Shown piece after piece: positions 44,277-53,395 of a stretch of 64,000 nucleotides of DNA; position 1 is the stretch's first letter, and every line of letters starts with the position of its first letter. Location: the NCBI GenBank assembly GCA_965204925.1, contig OZ242021.1, forward strand, positions 62,001 to 126,000, read 5' to 3'. The notes beneath the pieces were generated by a model. That model was not told the DNA's origin, searched no databases, and worked only from the letters and a program-made list of their open reading frames with translations. A program made the position numbers and the translations under genes. This stretch comes from G963663315 sp965204925. GTDB taxonomy: Bacteria > Pseudomonadota > Gammaproteobacteria > Arenicellales > Poriferihabitantaceae.

Positions 44277-45215
44277 ATGATCGCCAACCGCTTCGGCCTT
44301 GGTCTGTTCACGTTGCTGGCCATTTCATTCCTCATTACGGTCGGCATGGAATTGCTTTCCGGCGATGTCTGTACGGCGGTCCTGGGGCAGATGGCCACCG
44401 TGGAAACGGTCGCTGCCTGTCATGCCAAACTGAATCTGGATCGGCCCATGCTGGCGCGCTATGTGGAATGGCTCGTCAATTTCCTGCAAGGGGACATGGG
44501 CCTCTCTCTGGCCAATGAACGAACGGTGCGGGAATTGATCAGCGCCAGAATCGGTAACACACTTTATCTCGCCGCGCTATCCTCCCTGGTAGCCATTCCC
44601 CTCGGCATCCTGCTGGGAGTTATCGCAGCGCTGTATCGTAATACCGGATTTGACCGCGGCATCTCGGTCACAACCCTGAGCACGATCTCCGTGCCCGATT
44701 TTTTCGTGGCATATATCCTCATGGCCCTGTTCGCCGTCAAGTTCAGCCTGTTCCCGGCCATTTCAAACGTGTCGGCGGAGATGGGGCTTCGGGAGCGATT
44801 CTATGTATCCGGGCTGCCGGCGCTCACTTTGACCCTGATCTCTGTCGCGCACATGATGCGCATGACGCGCGCTTCTATCGTCAATCTGCTGGCCAGCCCA
44901 TATATCGAAATGGCAAAACTGAAAGGCATCAGGCCCGCCCGCATCATCGTCAAACATGCCCTGCCCAATGCCTGGTCACCGATTATCCAGGTCGTCGTCC
45001 TCAATATCGCATTCATGGTGGTCGGCGTTGTGATCATAGAAGTGGTATTTGTATATCCCGGTCTGGGAGCGCTCATGGTAGATTCCGTGCAACTTCGCAA
45101 CATGCCGGTAGTACGCGCTACAGCCATGATCTTCGCGACAGCTTATATCCTGTTGAATCTGCTCGCCGATATACTCGCCATCATCTCCAATCCGAGATTG
45201 CGGCACCGCAGATAA
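44277..45215 (+). CDS. ABC transporter permease, DppB/OppB type
   Basis: First membrane subunit of the peptide-type importer. From the chosen ATG (MIANRFGLGLFTLLAISF) it is 312 residues with about six membrane segments. The inner-membrane coupling motif is ASPYIEMAKLKGIRPARII, and HALPNAWSPIIQVV follows in the BPD_transp_1 domain. An earlier ATG at 44247 adds ten residues and could also be used. It follows the terminator by 55 bp. Confidence 0.9.
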   Translation: MIANRFGLGLFTLLAISFLITVGMELLSGDVCTAVLGQMATVETVAACHAKLNLDRPMLARYVEWLVNFLQGDMGLSLANERTVRELISARIGNTLYLAALSSLVAIPLGILLGVIAALYRNTGFDRGISVTTLSTISVPDFFVAYILMALFAVKFSLFPAISNVSAEMGLRERFYVSGLPALTLTLISVAHMMRMTRASIVNLLASPYIEMAKLKGIRPARIIVKHALPNAWSPIIQVVVLNIAFMVVGVVIIEVVFVYPGLGALMVDSVQLRNMPVVRATAMIFATAYILLNLLADILAIISNPRLRHRR

Positions 45216-45226
45216 GGCCGATCAAC

Positions 45227-46072
45227 ATGGAAAAGACGGCTCTGAAAGTTTTGCGCGATTTGAGGAATCTCAACTGGAGCGCCCGCATCGGCTTGCTGAT
45301 CATCCTGTTTTTTGCATTCTGCGCCATCTTCGCACCCTGGCTGGCGCCCTACGGAGAGAGCCAGATAGTAGGGGACGTGTGGGAACCGATTGGCGGAGAA
45401 TTTGTGTTCGGTACGGATATCATCGGCAGGGATATGCTGTCGCGGCTGATTTTCGGGGCGCGAAACACGATCGCGCTCGCCCTTCTGACCACAATATGTT
45501 CGTTCACGCTCGGCAGCATAATGGGGTTCGTTGCCGCGACAAAGGGCGGAGTGGTCGATCAGTTTCTGAGCCGAACCGTCGATATCATCATCTCGATACC
45601 AACGCTGATCTGCGCATTGATTGTAGTATCCGCTGTCGGTACCTCGTTTTTCATTCTGGCTACCGTGATCGGCATTATCTATGCAATGCCCGTATACCGT
45701 ATTGCCCGGGCGGTCGCGATGGACATTGAGGTGATGGACTATGTCGAAGTCGCCAGGCTGCGCGGGGAAGGTCTGTGGTGGATCATGAAACGGGAAATCC
45801 TGCCCAATGCGATGACCCCGCTGGCCGCCGAATTCGGCTTGCGATTCTGCTTCGTATTCCTGCTGATCAGCGGGTTGAGCTTCCTCGGGCTGGGATTACA
45901 ACCTCCCCTTGCCGACTGGGGCGCCATGGTTCGCTCCAATTCCGAAGGGATTGCCTGGGGTTTTCTGCACCCCCTGATACCTGCCTCGTGTATCGCCCTG
46001 CTGACAATCGGCATCAACCTGCTGGTCGACTCTCTCGTACACAAGGCCAGCGGCCTGCGTGATGACCATTGA
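45227..46072 (+). CDS. ABC transporter permease, DppC/OppC type
   Basis: Second permease. The 281-residue product has an N-terminal cytoplasmic segment and a first helix (IGLLIILFFAFCAIFAPWLAPYG). The FGTDIIGRDMLSRLIFGAR motif is nearly universal in DppC proteins, and DYVEVARLRGEGLWWIMKREILPNA is the coupling helix. It is 11 bp after the first permease. Confidence 0.92.
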   Translation: MEKTALKVLRDLRNLNWSARIGLLIILFFAFCAIFAPWLAPYGESQIVGDVWEPIGGEFVFGTDIIGRDMLSRLIFGARNTIALALLTTICSFTLGSIMGFVAATKGGVVDQFLSRTVDIIISIPTLICALIVVSAVGTSFFILATVIGIIYAMPVYRIARAVAMDIEVMDYVEVARLRGEGLWWIMKREILPNAMTPLAAEFGLRFCFVFLLISGLSFLGLGLQPPLADWGAMVRSNSEGIAWGFLHPLIPASCIALLTIGINLLVDSLVHKASGLRDDH

Positions 46073-46095
46073 GAGGACTGCTCATATGACCAATT

Positions 46096-47751
46096 ATGGC
46101 TGACCGGCTACTGGAAATCAGGGACATTCTGATCGAAGCGGAGATCGACGGGCAATGGATACCGATCGTAAACCGTCTCTCCATGACCCTCGAACGTGGA
46201 GAAGTCGTGGGCCTGATTGGCGAATCCGGCGCCGGAAAATCCACACTCGGCCTCTGTGCCCTGGGCTATACCAAACCCGGGTGCCGCATCGTTTCAGGAT
46301 CAATCAGACTGGATGGGGTTGAACTGACCGCTCAACCGGAATCTGTCCTTAGGAAAATTCGCGGCAACAAGGTAGCCTATGTCGCGCAAAGCGCGGCCGC
46401 CGCATTCAACCCGGCCCACACACTTCTTGATCAATTCTCCGAAGCGCCGGTACAACACGGCAAGATGAAAGTCTCCGAAGCGGCCATTCGCGGACGGGAG
46501 CTTTACAGACAACTTGATTTGCCCGAACCGGATACGATCGGTGAAAGATACCCGCACCAGGTATCCGGGGGACAGTTACAAAGAGCGATGACTGCCATGG
46601 CGCTCGGCAGCAGCCCGGACATTATCATCTTTGACGAACCCACCACAGCGCTTGATGTCACCACCCAGATTGAAGTGTTGTCCGCCATCAAGGAAGCCGT
46701 GAAAGCGCGCCATGTCGCCGCCATCTACATCACCCACGATCTGGCCGTCGTCGCACAAATGGCCGATCGCATCATGGTACTTCGTTACGGCGACCTGATC
46801 GAGGAAGGCGATGCCCGTGAAATGCTGGCGAACCCGAAACAGGATTACACACGCCGGCTGCTGGCCGTCCGCTCCTTGCGTGAACAGGGAGCGGCCGGCA
46901 TACCCGAAGACACCATGCTGGAAGTAAAGAACGTAACCGCGCGCTACCCGGGGACCACGGTAGATGTCCTTGAGAACATCAGCGTCAAGCTGCAAAAAGG
47001 CAAGACCGTCGCCATCGTTGGAGAATCGGGAAGCGGCAAAAGCACACTGGCCAGAGTGATTACCGGTCTGTTACCGCCATCGGCGGGGTCGATAATCTGG
47101 CGCGGTGAAGCGCTGCCTGCACGACTGAAAGAGAGAACTCGGGAAAACCTCCGCTCCATTCAGATGATTTACCAGATGGCCGATGTGGCAATGAATCCAC
47201 GCCACCGAATCCGCGAGATTATTGGCCGCCCGCTGGAGTTCTATCACGGCATTTCAGGCGCAGACAACGAAGCGAGAGCGATCGAATTACTGAAAAAAAT
47301 TGAAATTTCCGACAGCTACATGGAGCGCTACCCGGCCCAGCTTTCCGGTGGGGAAAAACAGCGCATCTGCATTGCCCGCGCGCTGGCTGCGGAACCTGAA
47401 TTGATTATCTGCGACGAAGTAACGTCCGCTCTTGACCAACTGGTTGCCGAAGGCATCCTGGACCTGCTGCAAAATCTGCAAAACGATCTCGGCGTCTCCT
47501 ACCTGTTCATTACGCACGACCTCGCCACGGTCAAGGCGATCGCAGACGAGATCGTAGTCATGTACCAGGGCAGCATTGTGGAACAGGGACCCAAGAAACA
47601 AATCCTCGAACCCCCCTGGCAAGACTATACAGAATTACTACTGTCCTCGGTCCCGGAAATGGACCCCGACTGGCTCGACAATCTGGTACAACGGCGACTG
47701 CGCGGCGAAGCCCCGACCGCCGAGACGCTCAGGCAACGCGCCACATTGTAA
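46096..47751 (+). CDS. dipeptide-type ABC transporter ATPase, DppD-DppF fusion
   Basis: The 551-residue product contains two complete ABC domains in one chain, replacing the separate DppD and DppF. Domain 1 has Walker A GESGAGKST, signature VSGGQLQRAMTAMA and Walker B IIIFDEPTTALD. Domain 2 has GESGSGKST, LSGGEKQRICIARALA and LIICDEVTSALD. Both have D-loop and H-switch residues. A C-terminal oligopeptide tail follows domain 2. Fused forms are known in several proteobacterial lineages. It ends the operon. Confidence 0.93.
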   Translation: MADRLLEIRDILIEAEIDGQWIPIVNRLSMTLERGEVVGLIGESGAGKSTLGLCALGYTKPGCRIVSGSIRLDGVELTAQPESVLRKIRGNKVAYVAQSAAAAFNPAHTLLDQFSEAPVQHGKMKVSEAAIRGRELYRQLDLPEPDTIGERYPHQVSGGQLQRAMTAMALGSSPDIIIFDEPTTALDVTTQIEVLSAIKEAVKARHVAAIYITHDLAVVAQMADRIMVLRYGDLIEEGDAREMLANPKQDYTRRLLAVRSLREQGAAGIPEDTMLEVKNVTARYPGTTVDVLENISVKLQKGKTVAIVGESGSGKSTLARVITGLLPPSAGSIIWRGEALPARLKERTRENLRSIQMIYQMADVAMNPRHRIREIIGRPLEFYHGISGADNEARAIELLKKIEISDSYMERYPAQLSGGEKQRICIARALAAEPELIICDEVTSALDQLVAEGILDLLQNLQNDLGVSYLFITHDLATVKAIADEIVVMYQGSIVEQGPKKQILEPPWQDYTELLLSSVPEMDPDWLDNLVQRRLRGEAPTAETLRQRATL

Positions 47752-47765
47752 GGCGGTTACTTCAA

Positions 47766-47826
47766 TCACTCCCCCCTTGAGGGGGAGTCGAAGAAGCCGA
47801 GGCGAAGGCTGATTCGGTGGGGGGAT
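47766..47826. repeat. short hairpin repeat after the ABC operon
   Basis: ACTCCCCC-CTTGA-GGGGGAGT (47768-47788) forms a perfect 8-bp stem without a T-tract. It is followed by CCGAGGCGAAGGCTGATTCGG and a G-run. On the opposite strand the core differs by one base over 19 from the hairpin near 875. This resembles a REP-like intergenic element. The rest of the 256-bp gap to the ATPase gene (to 48007) is A+T-rich and shows nothing else recognisable. Confidence 0.45.
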
Positions 47827-48007
47827 AAGTTCCTGCATTCAAGGGCAGTGATGGTTGGCAGGCACAGAGCTTCAGGATTGTCCAATGGAACATGAGCCTG
47901 AAGGGTGAGAAGTATTTCCAGTGAAAAATGAGTTCCAGGACGGTGATTTTGATTATCAGAAGATTTTTATCCTTGCATTTATGGAATAAAATGCCATATT
48001 TGCACGG

Positions 48008-49180
48008 ATGATACTACGTCATAAATTACAGATCGTTCGTACCCGGCTGGATCAGTTCCCGGCGGTGGCGTTGCTCGGCCCCCGTCAGGTGGGCAAGACC
48101 ACACTGGCCGGACATATCTCCGAAGAACGGCCGAGTGTCTATCTTGACCTTGAGTACCCGGCAGACCGTGAGAAGCTGACCGATGCCGCCCTGTACCTGT
48201 CCGGCCATGAAAACAAGCTGGTGATCCTGGATGAGGTGCAGCGCATGCCACAGCTGTTCCGGACGCTTCGCGGCCTCATTGACAAAGGACGGCGCCGCGG
48301 CATGCGCACAGGCCGATTCCTGCTGCTGGGTTCGGCGTCGGGCGACCTGATCAGGCAGTCCGGGGAATCTCTGGCCGGGCGCATTGCCTATGTTGAACTG
48401 GAACCGTTCAGTGTACTTGAAGTCGGCGGCGGCGGCAGGCGCGAGAACCTCTGGATCAGGGGCGGATTCCCGGACAGCTTTCTCGCAAAGAGCGATCAGG
48501 CCAGCGCAGTCTGGCGGGAGAATTTCATCCGCACCTACCTGGAACGTGACATCCCGCAACTCGGCCCGCGTGTGCCGGCAGAGACGTTGCGCCGTTTCTG
48601 GACCATGCTCGCTCATATCCAGGGCGGCATACTCAATGCGGCCCAGCTTGCGCGCTCGCTCGGCGTCAATGGCAAAACGGTCGCCCGCTATCTTGATTTG
48701 CTGGTCGACCTCCTGCTGGTGCGGCGCCTTCCTCCCCTGTATGCCAATGCCGGCAAGCGACTGGTGAAATCGCCAAAGGTTTATATTCGTGACAGCGGCA
48801 TCGTCCACACGTTGCTCGGGCTGGATGACCGGGAGGCAACGCTGGGTCACCCGGCTGTCGGAGGGAGCTGGGAGGGTTTTATACTGGAAAATCTGATTGG
48901 CGCCGCGCCTCAACGGACGAGAGCATATTTCTACCGAACAGCCGCCGGCGCTGAAATTGATCTGGTACTCGAGATGCCGAACGAAAAGCTGTGGGCAGTC
49001 GAAATAAAGCGCACTCTCGCGCCGAAGCTCGACAGGGGATTCTACCATGCACAGAAAGACATCAATCCCGACCGCTGCTTCGTCGTGTATCCGGGCAACG
49101 ACCGGTATTCTAAAGGTAAGGGAATTGAGGCAATCAGCCCCGCTGAACTCGCCTCACTCCTCCTGACTTCGAAAATTTAG
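48008..49180 (+). CDS. ATPase with C-terminal DUF4143
   Basis: The 390-residue product is intact, with Walker A GPRQVGKT (24-31), Walker B VILDEVQRMP and a sensor region GRFLLLGSAS. It has a DUF4143 C-terminal domain with FYRTAAGAEIDLVLEM, a PD-(D/E)xK-like nuclease pattern (E-I-D ... E-I-K in WAVEIKR). The central WRENFIRTYLERDIPQLG is typical of this accessory-gene family. The function of the family is unproven, and a link to toxin or genome-defence loci is inferred. It opens the accessory patch at 48-52.6 kb. Confidence 0.82.
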   Translation: MILRHKLQIVRTRLDQFPAVALLGPRQVGKTTLAGHISEERPSVYLDLEYPADREKLTDAALYLSGHENKLVILDEVQRMPQLFRTLRGLIDKGRRRGMRTGRFLLLGSASGDLIRQSGESLAGRIAYVELEPFSVLEVGGGGRRENLWIRGGFPDSFLAKSDQASAVWRENFIRTYLERDIPQLGPRVPAETLRRFWTMLAHIQGGILNAAQLARSLGVNGKTVARYLDLLVDLLLVRRLPPLYANAGKRLVKSPKVYIRDSGIVHTLLGLDDREATLGHPAVGGSWEGFILENLIGAAPQRTRAYFYRTAAGAEIDLVLEMPNEKLWAVEIKRTLAPKLDRGFYHAQKDINPDRCFVVYPGNDRYSKGKGIEAISPAELASLLLTSKI

Positions 49181-49380
49181 CATTCTCTGCCTGAAAAAGT
49201 CTTTATAAATCAAACCCTTTTCTTCCCGACTCCCACCTTGATTGCCCCGCTACAAAAAAAGATTTGACATTGTACGTATCCGGAACAAACCATGAAATCA
49301 TCAGACATTGAGCAAAAGAGCATCGTCGACCCAGGCTGTGGTATCGCGATATGTTGACCCCACGACCGAGGTAACCGCAA
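49181..49380. other. intergenic gap without recognised gene
   Basis: About 200 bp between the ATPase and the SNF2 remnant. No ORF, tRNA or clear promoter was recognised. A GAGGTAA sequence just before 49381 could serve as the old ribosome site of the helicase gene. Confidence 0.5.
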
Positions 49381-50361
49381 ATGACTCTGAAAATTGGAGA
49401 TGAAGTCATCTCAAAAGATGACCCCGGCCGCCGGGGGCAGATCGTCAAAGGCCCGCGGAACCGCTCAGACGGTACTGTCTACCTCATTCGGTGGAATGAC
49501 GGCACATCCGGCTGGACACCCGATTATGCGATTGAACATTCAGGCGGAGTTGACAACGATGTCTTCTCATTGCTTGGGAAGGGGAGTTTTGGGCGGCTCA
49601 ATGACCTGCGCCGCAACCTGACCTATATCCATCTGAGTGGACGACTCGCCAACCTTGTCTACAGCGAGGCCCATTACCTCAGAAACCCCGAAACACAAAG
49701 CGCCGTCATCGGCCGATTGCTCCGGGAAGTAAGCGAACATATTGTTTTGTTGTCGGCGACACCAATCAACAACCGTTCCAGCGACCTCTACCAGTTGTTG
49801 CAACTCGTCGACCCTGACTCATTTTATACGAATCAACGGTTCCCCGAAGTCCTCGCGGCGAATGAACCACTGGTTCGCGCACGCAATCTGGCGCTTGACA
49901 CCAATTCAACGGGCGAACAGATACAGAAGCAACTGGAAGCCGCCCGTGAACACCCCATCATGGAGCACAATTACCAACTTCAGGGACTATTGAACGAAGA
50001 AATCAGCATTGAATTCCTGAGCGAAACCGCCAACAGGATTGAGTTAGCGAATCGTATTGAACGGATCAATTTGCTTGTCCACACGGTCAATCGCACACGA
50101 AAAGTTGAGGTTCAGGAATGGAAGGTCGTTCGAGAAGCAGTTAGTTACTTCGTTGACTTGAACAAAGAGAGCTCTGAATGGCAGTTCTATACTGATGTGA
50201 CCAACGCTGTGCGTCAATATGCGTTGCTCAACGAGATCAGCGACGGCTTTTTGCTCTCTCCACCCCAACGCCAGATGTCAAGCTGCATGTATGCTGCGGC
50301 ACGGTCCTGGGCAGACAAGTCCACACTGGATTTGGCCGATTTAGAGCAACGGTCTTCGTGA
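49381..50361 (+). pseudogene. SNF2-family helicase remnant (DrmD-like) with internal deletion
   Basis: The 326-residue frame starts with an N-terminal KOW/Tudor-like segment (GDEVISKDDPGRRGQIVKG). LNDLRRNLTYIHLSGRLANLVYS comes next, as found ahead of the helicase core in DISARM DrmD and HepA-like proteins. The frame then jumps straight into EAHYLRNPETQS, the DEAH box with its first residue lost. The Walker A motif (GxGKT) and intervening residues are missing, so an in-frame deletion is likely. LLSATPINNRSSDLYQLL follows, and the frame stops soon after LLSPPQRQMSSCMYAAARSW. The whole second RecA lobe is absent. It cannot be an active ATPase. Confidence 0.8.
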
Positions 50362-51105
50362 ACCGCGTGAGTTGGTGACCTACATGGCGGGCGCCGGTCT
50401 TCTGGAACGTGTCCGTCGCGGCGTGTACCGGTTGACGCAGGAGGGGGAACGCCTGCTGTCGTGCAAACCTTCTCGGATTGATCTGAACCTGCTTAAAGAG
50501 TACCCGGATTTCGCCGAATGGAGGCAACGGGCGAACATTCCGCCTTCCGGCAAGGACGCGGAATCCAGGCAGAACGAAGAGATCCCGGATACGCCGGAGG
50601 AGGCGCTGGACCGCGCTGCCGAGCAATTGCACAGCGCGCTGGAAGCCGATGTGCTGCATCGGGTTCGCGACACGGCGCCTGCGTTTCTCGAACGGGCGGT
50701 CGTCGATTTGCTCATCGCGATGGGCTACGGCGGCGGCGATACCAGGATGGGCGGCGTGACGAGACGTTCGGACGATAGCGGAATCGACGGCACGATCCGG
50801 GAGGACGCGCTCGGTCTGGACGAAATCTATGTGCAGGCGAAGAGATACGCGGAAGGCAACGCCGTGGGCGAAGGCGAGCTGCGCAACTTCGCGGGCGCGA
50901 TCGACGCCGGGGCGTGTTCGTCACGACCGGCGGGTTCACGCGCGCCGCCAGGGACTATGCGGCGCGAAGTCCGAAACGGATCGTCCTGATCGATGGCGCC
51001 GAACTCGCACGCCTGATGGTCCGGTACGGGATCGGCGTGCGAACGCGCGTCCGTCACGAGATCAAGCGGATCGACGAAGACTACTTCGATCAGGAGGCGT
51101 TGTAG
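50345..51105 (+). pseudogene. Mrr-type restriction endonuclease remnant, truncated and frameshifted
   Basis: Homology to Mrr starts abruptly near ELVTYMAGAGLLERVRRGVY, with about 80 N-terminal residues lost. The PD-(D/E)xK nuclease core is retained: MGYGGG, DSGIDGTIREDALGLDEIYVQAKRY. The frame breaks near 50910, after GELRNFAGAIDAG. The rest of the protein continues in another frame as VFVTTGGFTRAARDYA and RHEIKRIDEDYFDQEAL up to 51105. The region is visibly richer in G+C than the helicase remnant before it, suggesting a different source. In intact form the product cuts modified DNA. Confidence 0.83.
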
Positions 51106-51108
51106 GCC

Positions 51109-51167
51109 GTGCGCCTATCGTGGAACGAGGTGCGCCCGTACCACCGCCTTCGCCGAGGACTGGGATG
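51109..51167 (+). pseudogene. 5' stub of a restriction-type DNA methyltransferase
   Basis: Three bases after the Mrr stop, a GTG begins VRLSWNEVR, and in a shifted frame RTTAFAEDWDEP follows. Together this matches the LSWNEIRARAAAFAREW opening of large class I restriction-associated DNA methyltransferases. Only about 20 codons remain before the sequence turns into an opposing integrase fragment. The call rests on a short match. Confidence 0.5.
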
Positions 51168-51304
51168 AGCCTGCGAGCCTCGCGCCGCGCCTCGGGGACG
51201 GTCATCGCATCGGCGTTGCCTATGGTGGCGTATCGCCTGCGCCCGCGCACCATGCGGGCGAGGAAGAAGATCCGGACTCCGGTGGGCTGGCAGAAGTCAG
51301 GAGA
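51164..51304 (-). pseudogene. tyrosine integrase N-terminal fragment
   Basis: On the minus strand, about 47 codons read TGVRIFFLARMVRGRRRYAT and GNADAMTVPEARREARRLI. This is the DUF4102-like arm-binding opening of phage/island integrases. No catalytic domain (RHRY) remains. It abuts the methyltransferase stub head-to-head, so the two genes were joined by a deletion or recombination. Confidence 0.6.
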
Positions 51305-51386
51305 TAACTGATCTAATTAAGGATTTGCCCGAAAGTCTTAATAGTGATACTCTTTATTTCGTTTCTCTTAATAAGCGCTCTCCTGC

Positions 51387-52550
51387 ATGAATCGTGGTAT
51401 TACCGGCCGATACGAGGTAACAGTCGCAGGCGGCGAGGCGGTGCGGGCTTTTATCCCCGCTCCCCTGCCCCCTGTTCCGCCGCTTGATTTGGCGGTTTTG
51501 CAAGTGCGCATGGAAAAAGCACAGATCGCCCTGGGGCGACTGGACGGCCTCTCCGGATTACTGCCCGACATTAAACTCTTTCTCTATACCTATATTCGAA
51601 AAGAAGCCGTTCTGTCATCGCAGATCGAAGGTACCCAATCCTCTTTGTCAGACCTCTTGCGGTTTGAGTCAGACAGGATACCCGGTATTCCGGTCAACGA
51701 TGTCGTCGAGGTCTCCAACTATGCGGCCGCCTTGCAGCATGGGTTAAAACGACTGCACGGGGGCTTCCCCCTGTGTAGCCGGCTCATCCGGGAAATGCAC
51801 GAAGTACTGCTGAGCGGGAGCAGGGGTCATCACCAGACCCCCGGGGAATTTCGCCGTTCGCAAAACTGGATCGGTGGACACCGCCCCGGTATCGCGCGAT
51901 TCGTCCCGCCCCCGACTCCTGCTGTCGCCGATTGTATATCCGATCTGGAGCGTTTTATCCACACAGACGATGATGGACTGCCCCTGCTGCTGCGTACCGC
52001 GCTCGCCCATGTCCAGTTCGAGACTATCCACCCTTTCCTGGACGGTAATGGTCGTATTGGGCGTCTCCTGATCGCCGTGATGCTGCATCATGGCGGATCG
52101 CTGCACAATCCGCTGCTGTATTTGAGTCTCTACTTCAAGCAACATCGGGATGATTACTACAGACTCCTCAACGAAGTGCGAAAAAGCGGCGATTGGGAAG
52201 CATGGTTGGCGTTCTTCCTGGATGGCGTCGCAGAAACCGCCGAAAATGCAGTCGATACGGCCCAGCGATTGATGACACTGTTCCAGGAAGACCAGACACG
52301 AATAAAGCAGCTGGCAGGGCATGCGGTAAACTCGGCGCTGCGGATGCACCAGGCGCTACGGGAGCATCCGCTTGCATCGCTCCGGGAATTGGCCGGGCGC
52401 GCCGGTATTTCCTTCCCGGCGGGGGGCGCGGCAATCCGAACGCTGGAAAACGCGGATATCGTGCGCGAACTGACCGGGAAAAAACGTAACCGCCTGTTCG
52501 CCTATGAACGCTACCTCGCCATTCTGAACGAGGGAACAGAGCCATTATAA
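51387..52550 (+). CDS. Fic-family protein (class II, self-inhibited)
   Basis: Fic enzymes transfer AMP or other phosphate-containing groups to hydroxyls of target proteins. The 387-residue product has the catalytic motif HPFLDGNGRIGR (215-226). The N-terminal inhibitory helix SSQIEG (77-82) fits (S/T)xxxE(G/N). A C-terminal winged helix (REHPLASLRELAGRAGISFP) follows. It appears intact. The target is unknown, and roles range from toxin-like to housekeeping regulation. It lies at the right end of the accessory patch and is convergent with the channel gene. Confidence 0.9.
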   Translation: MNRGITGRYEVTVAGGEAVRAFIPAPLPPVPPLDLAVLQVRMEKAQIALGRLDGLSGLLPDIKLFLYTYIRKEAVLSSQIEGTQSSLSDLLRFESDRIPGIPVNDVVEVSNYAAALQHGLKRLHGGFPLCSRLIREMHEVLLSGSRGHHQTPGEFRRSQNWIGGHRPGIARFVPPPTPAVADCISDLERFIHTDDDGLPLLLRTALAHVQFETIHPFLDGNGRIGRLLIAVMLHHGGSLHNPLLYLSLYFKQHRDDYYRLLNEVRKSGDWEAWLAFFLDGVAETAENAVDTAQRLMTLFQEDQTRIKQLAGHAVNSALRMHQALREHPLASLRELAGRAGISFPAGGAAIRTLENADIVRELTGKKRNRLFAYERYLAILNEGTEPL

Positions 52551-52618
52551 ACCATGGCAATCGTCTCTCGTAATATCGCGCAGATACTCCGGCAGGCCCG
52601 CAAGTTACAGGAACGGCG

Positions 52619-53395
52619 TCATCTGGAAATTTTCTCGATCTGCTTGCTGATCGCATCCAGTTTCATCGCAATTTCGTTTTGCCGGATCTTCAGGTCTGCC
52701 AATTCGGCATCGCGAGCCCCCTCGTGCCCGGCTTGCATCGCAGACACAATAATGCCGATAAACAGATTCAGTACGGTAAACGATGTACACAGTATAAATA
52801 CGACAAAAAAGAACCACGCCATCGGAAATACTTCCATCACGGGCCGCACAATGCCCATCGACCAACTCTCCAGGGTCATGATCTGGAACAACGAGTAAGC
52901 CGAGGAGCCAATCGAACCAAACCAGTCCGGGAAATCACCTCCATACAACTTCGTTGCCATCACGGAAAACACATAAAAAACCAGTAGCAGCAGACCGGTT
53001 ATCGACCCCATTCCCGGCAATGCCGCAACCAGCCCTCCCACAACCCGTTTCAGAGACGGCAGAGCGCTTATCAGTCGGAGTATCCGCAAAATCCTCAGCG
53101 CCCTTAATATGGAAAGATTTTCACTCACTGGAACCAGTGAAACGGAAACCACCAGGAAATCGAAAATCCTCCACGGATCACGGAAGAATCCGGATCGGTA
53201 AACAAGGATTTTCACCAAAACTTCGAGGGTGAATATACCCAGAATGCACTTGTCCAGAATGATCAGAACCGGCCCTATCCGGTTCATCACACCGGCATAG
53301 GTTTCCAGCCCCAGAGTAATGCCGTTGAGCACGATGAGTACAATAATAAAAAACTCGAAGTCGCGGCTTTCCAGTAATGTTTTCAGGTTTTTCAT
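52619..53395 (-). CDS. bacterial voltage-gated sodium channel (NaChBac/NavAb type)
   Basis: Single-domain, six-helix channel that assembles as a tetramer. The 258-residue product has S1-S4, with S4 arginines at 98, 101, 104 and 107 (ILRALRILRILRLISAL). The selectivity filter TLESWSM (174-180) is the BacNav sequence. S6 is FTVLNLFIGIIVSAM. A C-terminal heptad helix (ADLKIRQNEIAMKLDAIS) matches the known four-helix bundle. The start at 53395 is chosen because the upstream 22 codons lack homology. Such channels occur in marine and alkaliphilic bacteria and are linked to Na+-driven motility or pH control. Confidence 0.93.
   Translation of the reverse strand: MKNLKTLLESRDFEFFIIVLIVLNGITLGLETYAGVMNRIGPVLIILDKCILGIFTLEVLVKILVYRSGFFRDPWRIFDFLVVSVSLVPVSENLSILRALRILRILRLISALPSLKRVVGGLVAALPGMGSITGLLLLVFYVFSVMATKLYGGDFPDWFGSIGSSAYSLFQIMTLESWSMGIVRPVMEVFPMAWFFFVVFILCTSFTVLNLFIGIIVSAMQAGHEGARDAELADLKIRQNEIAMKLDAISKQIEKISR

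Noticed and set aside
48026..49048. 340-codon minus-strand frame
   Set aside because: Shadow of the DUF4143 ATPase gene, which has intact Walker motifs.
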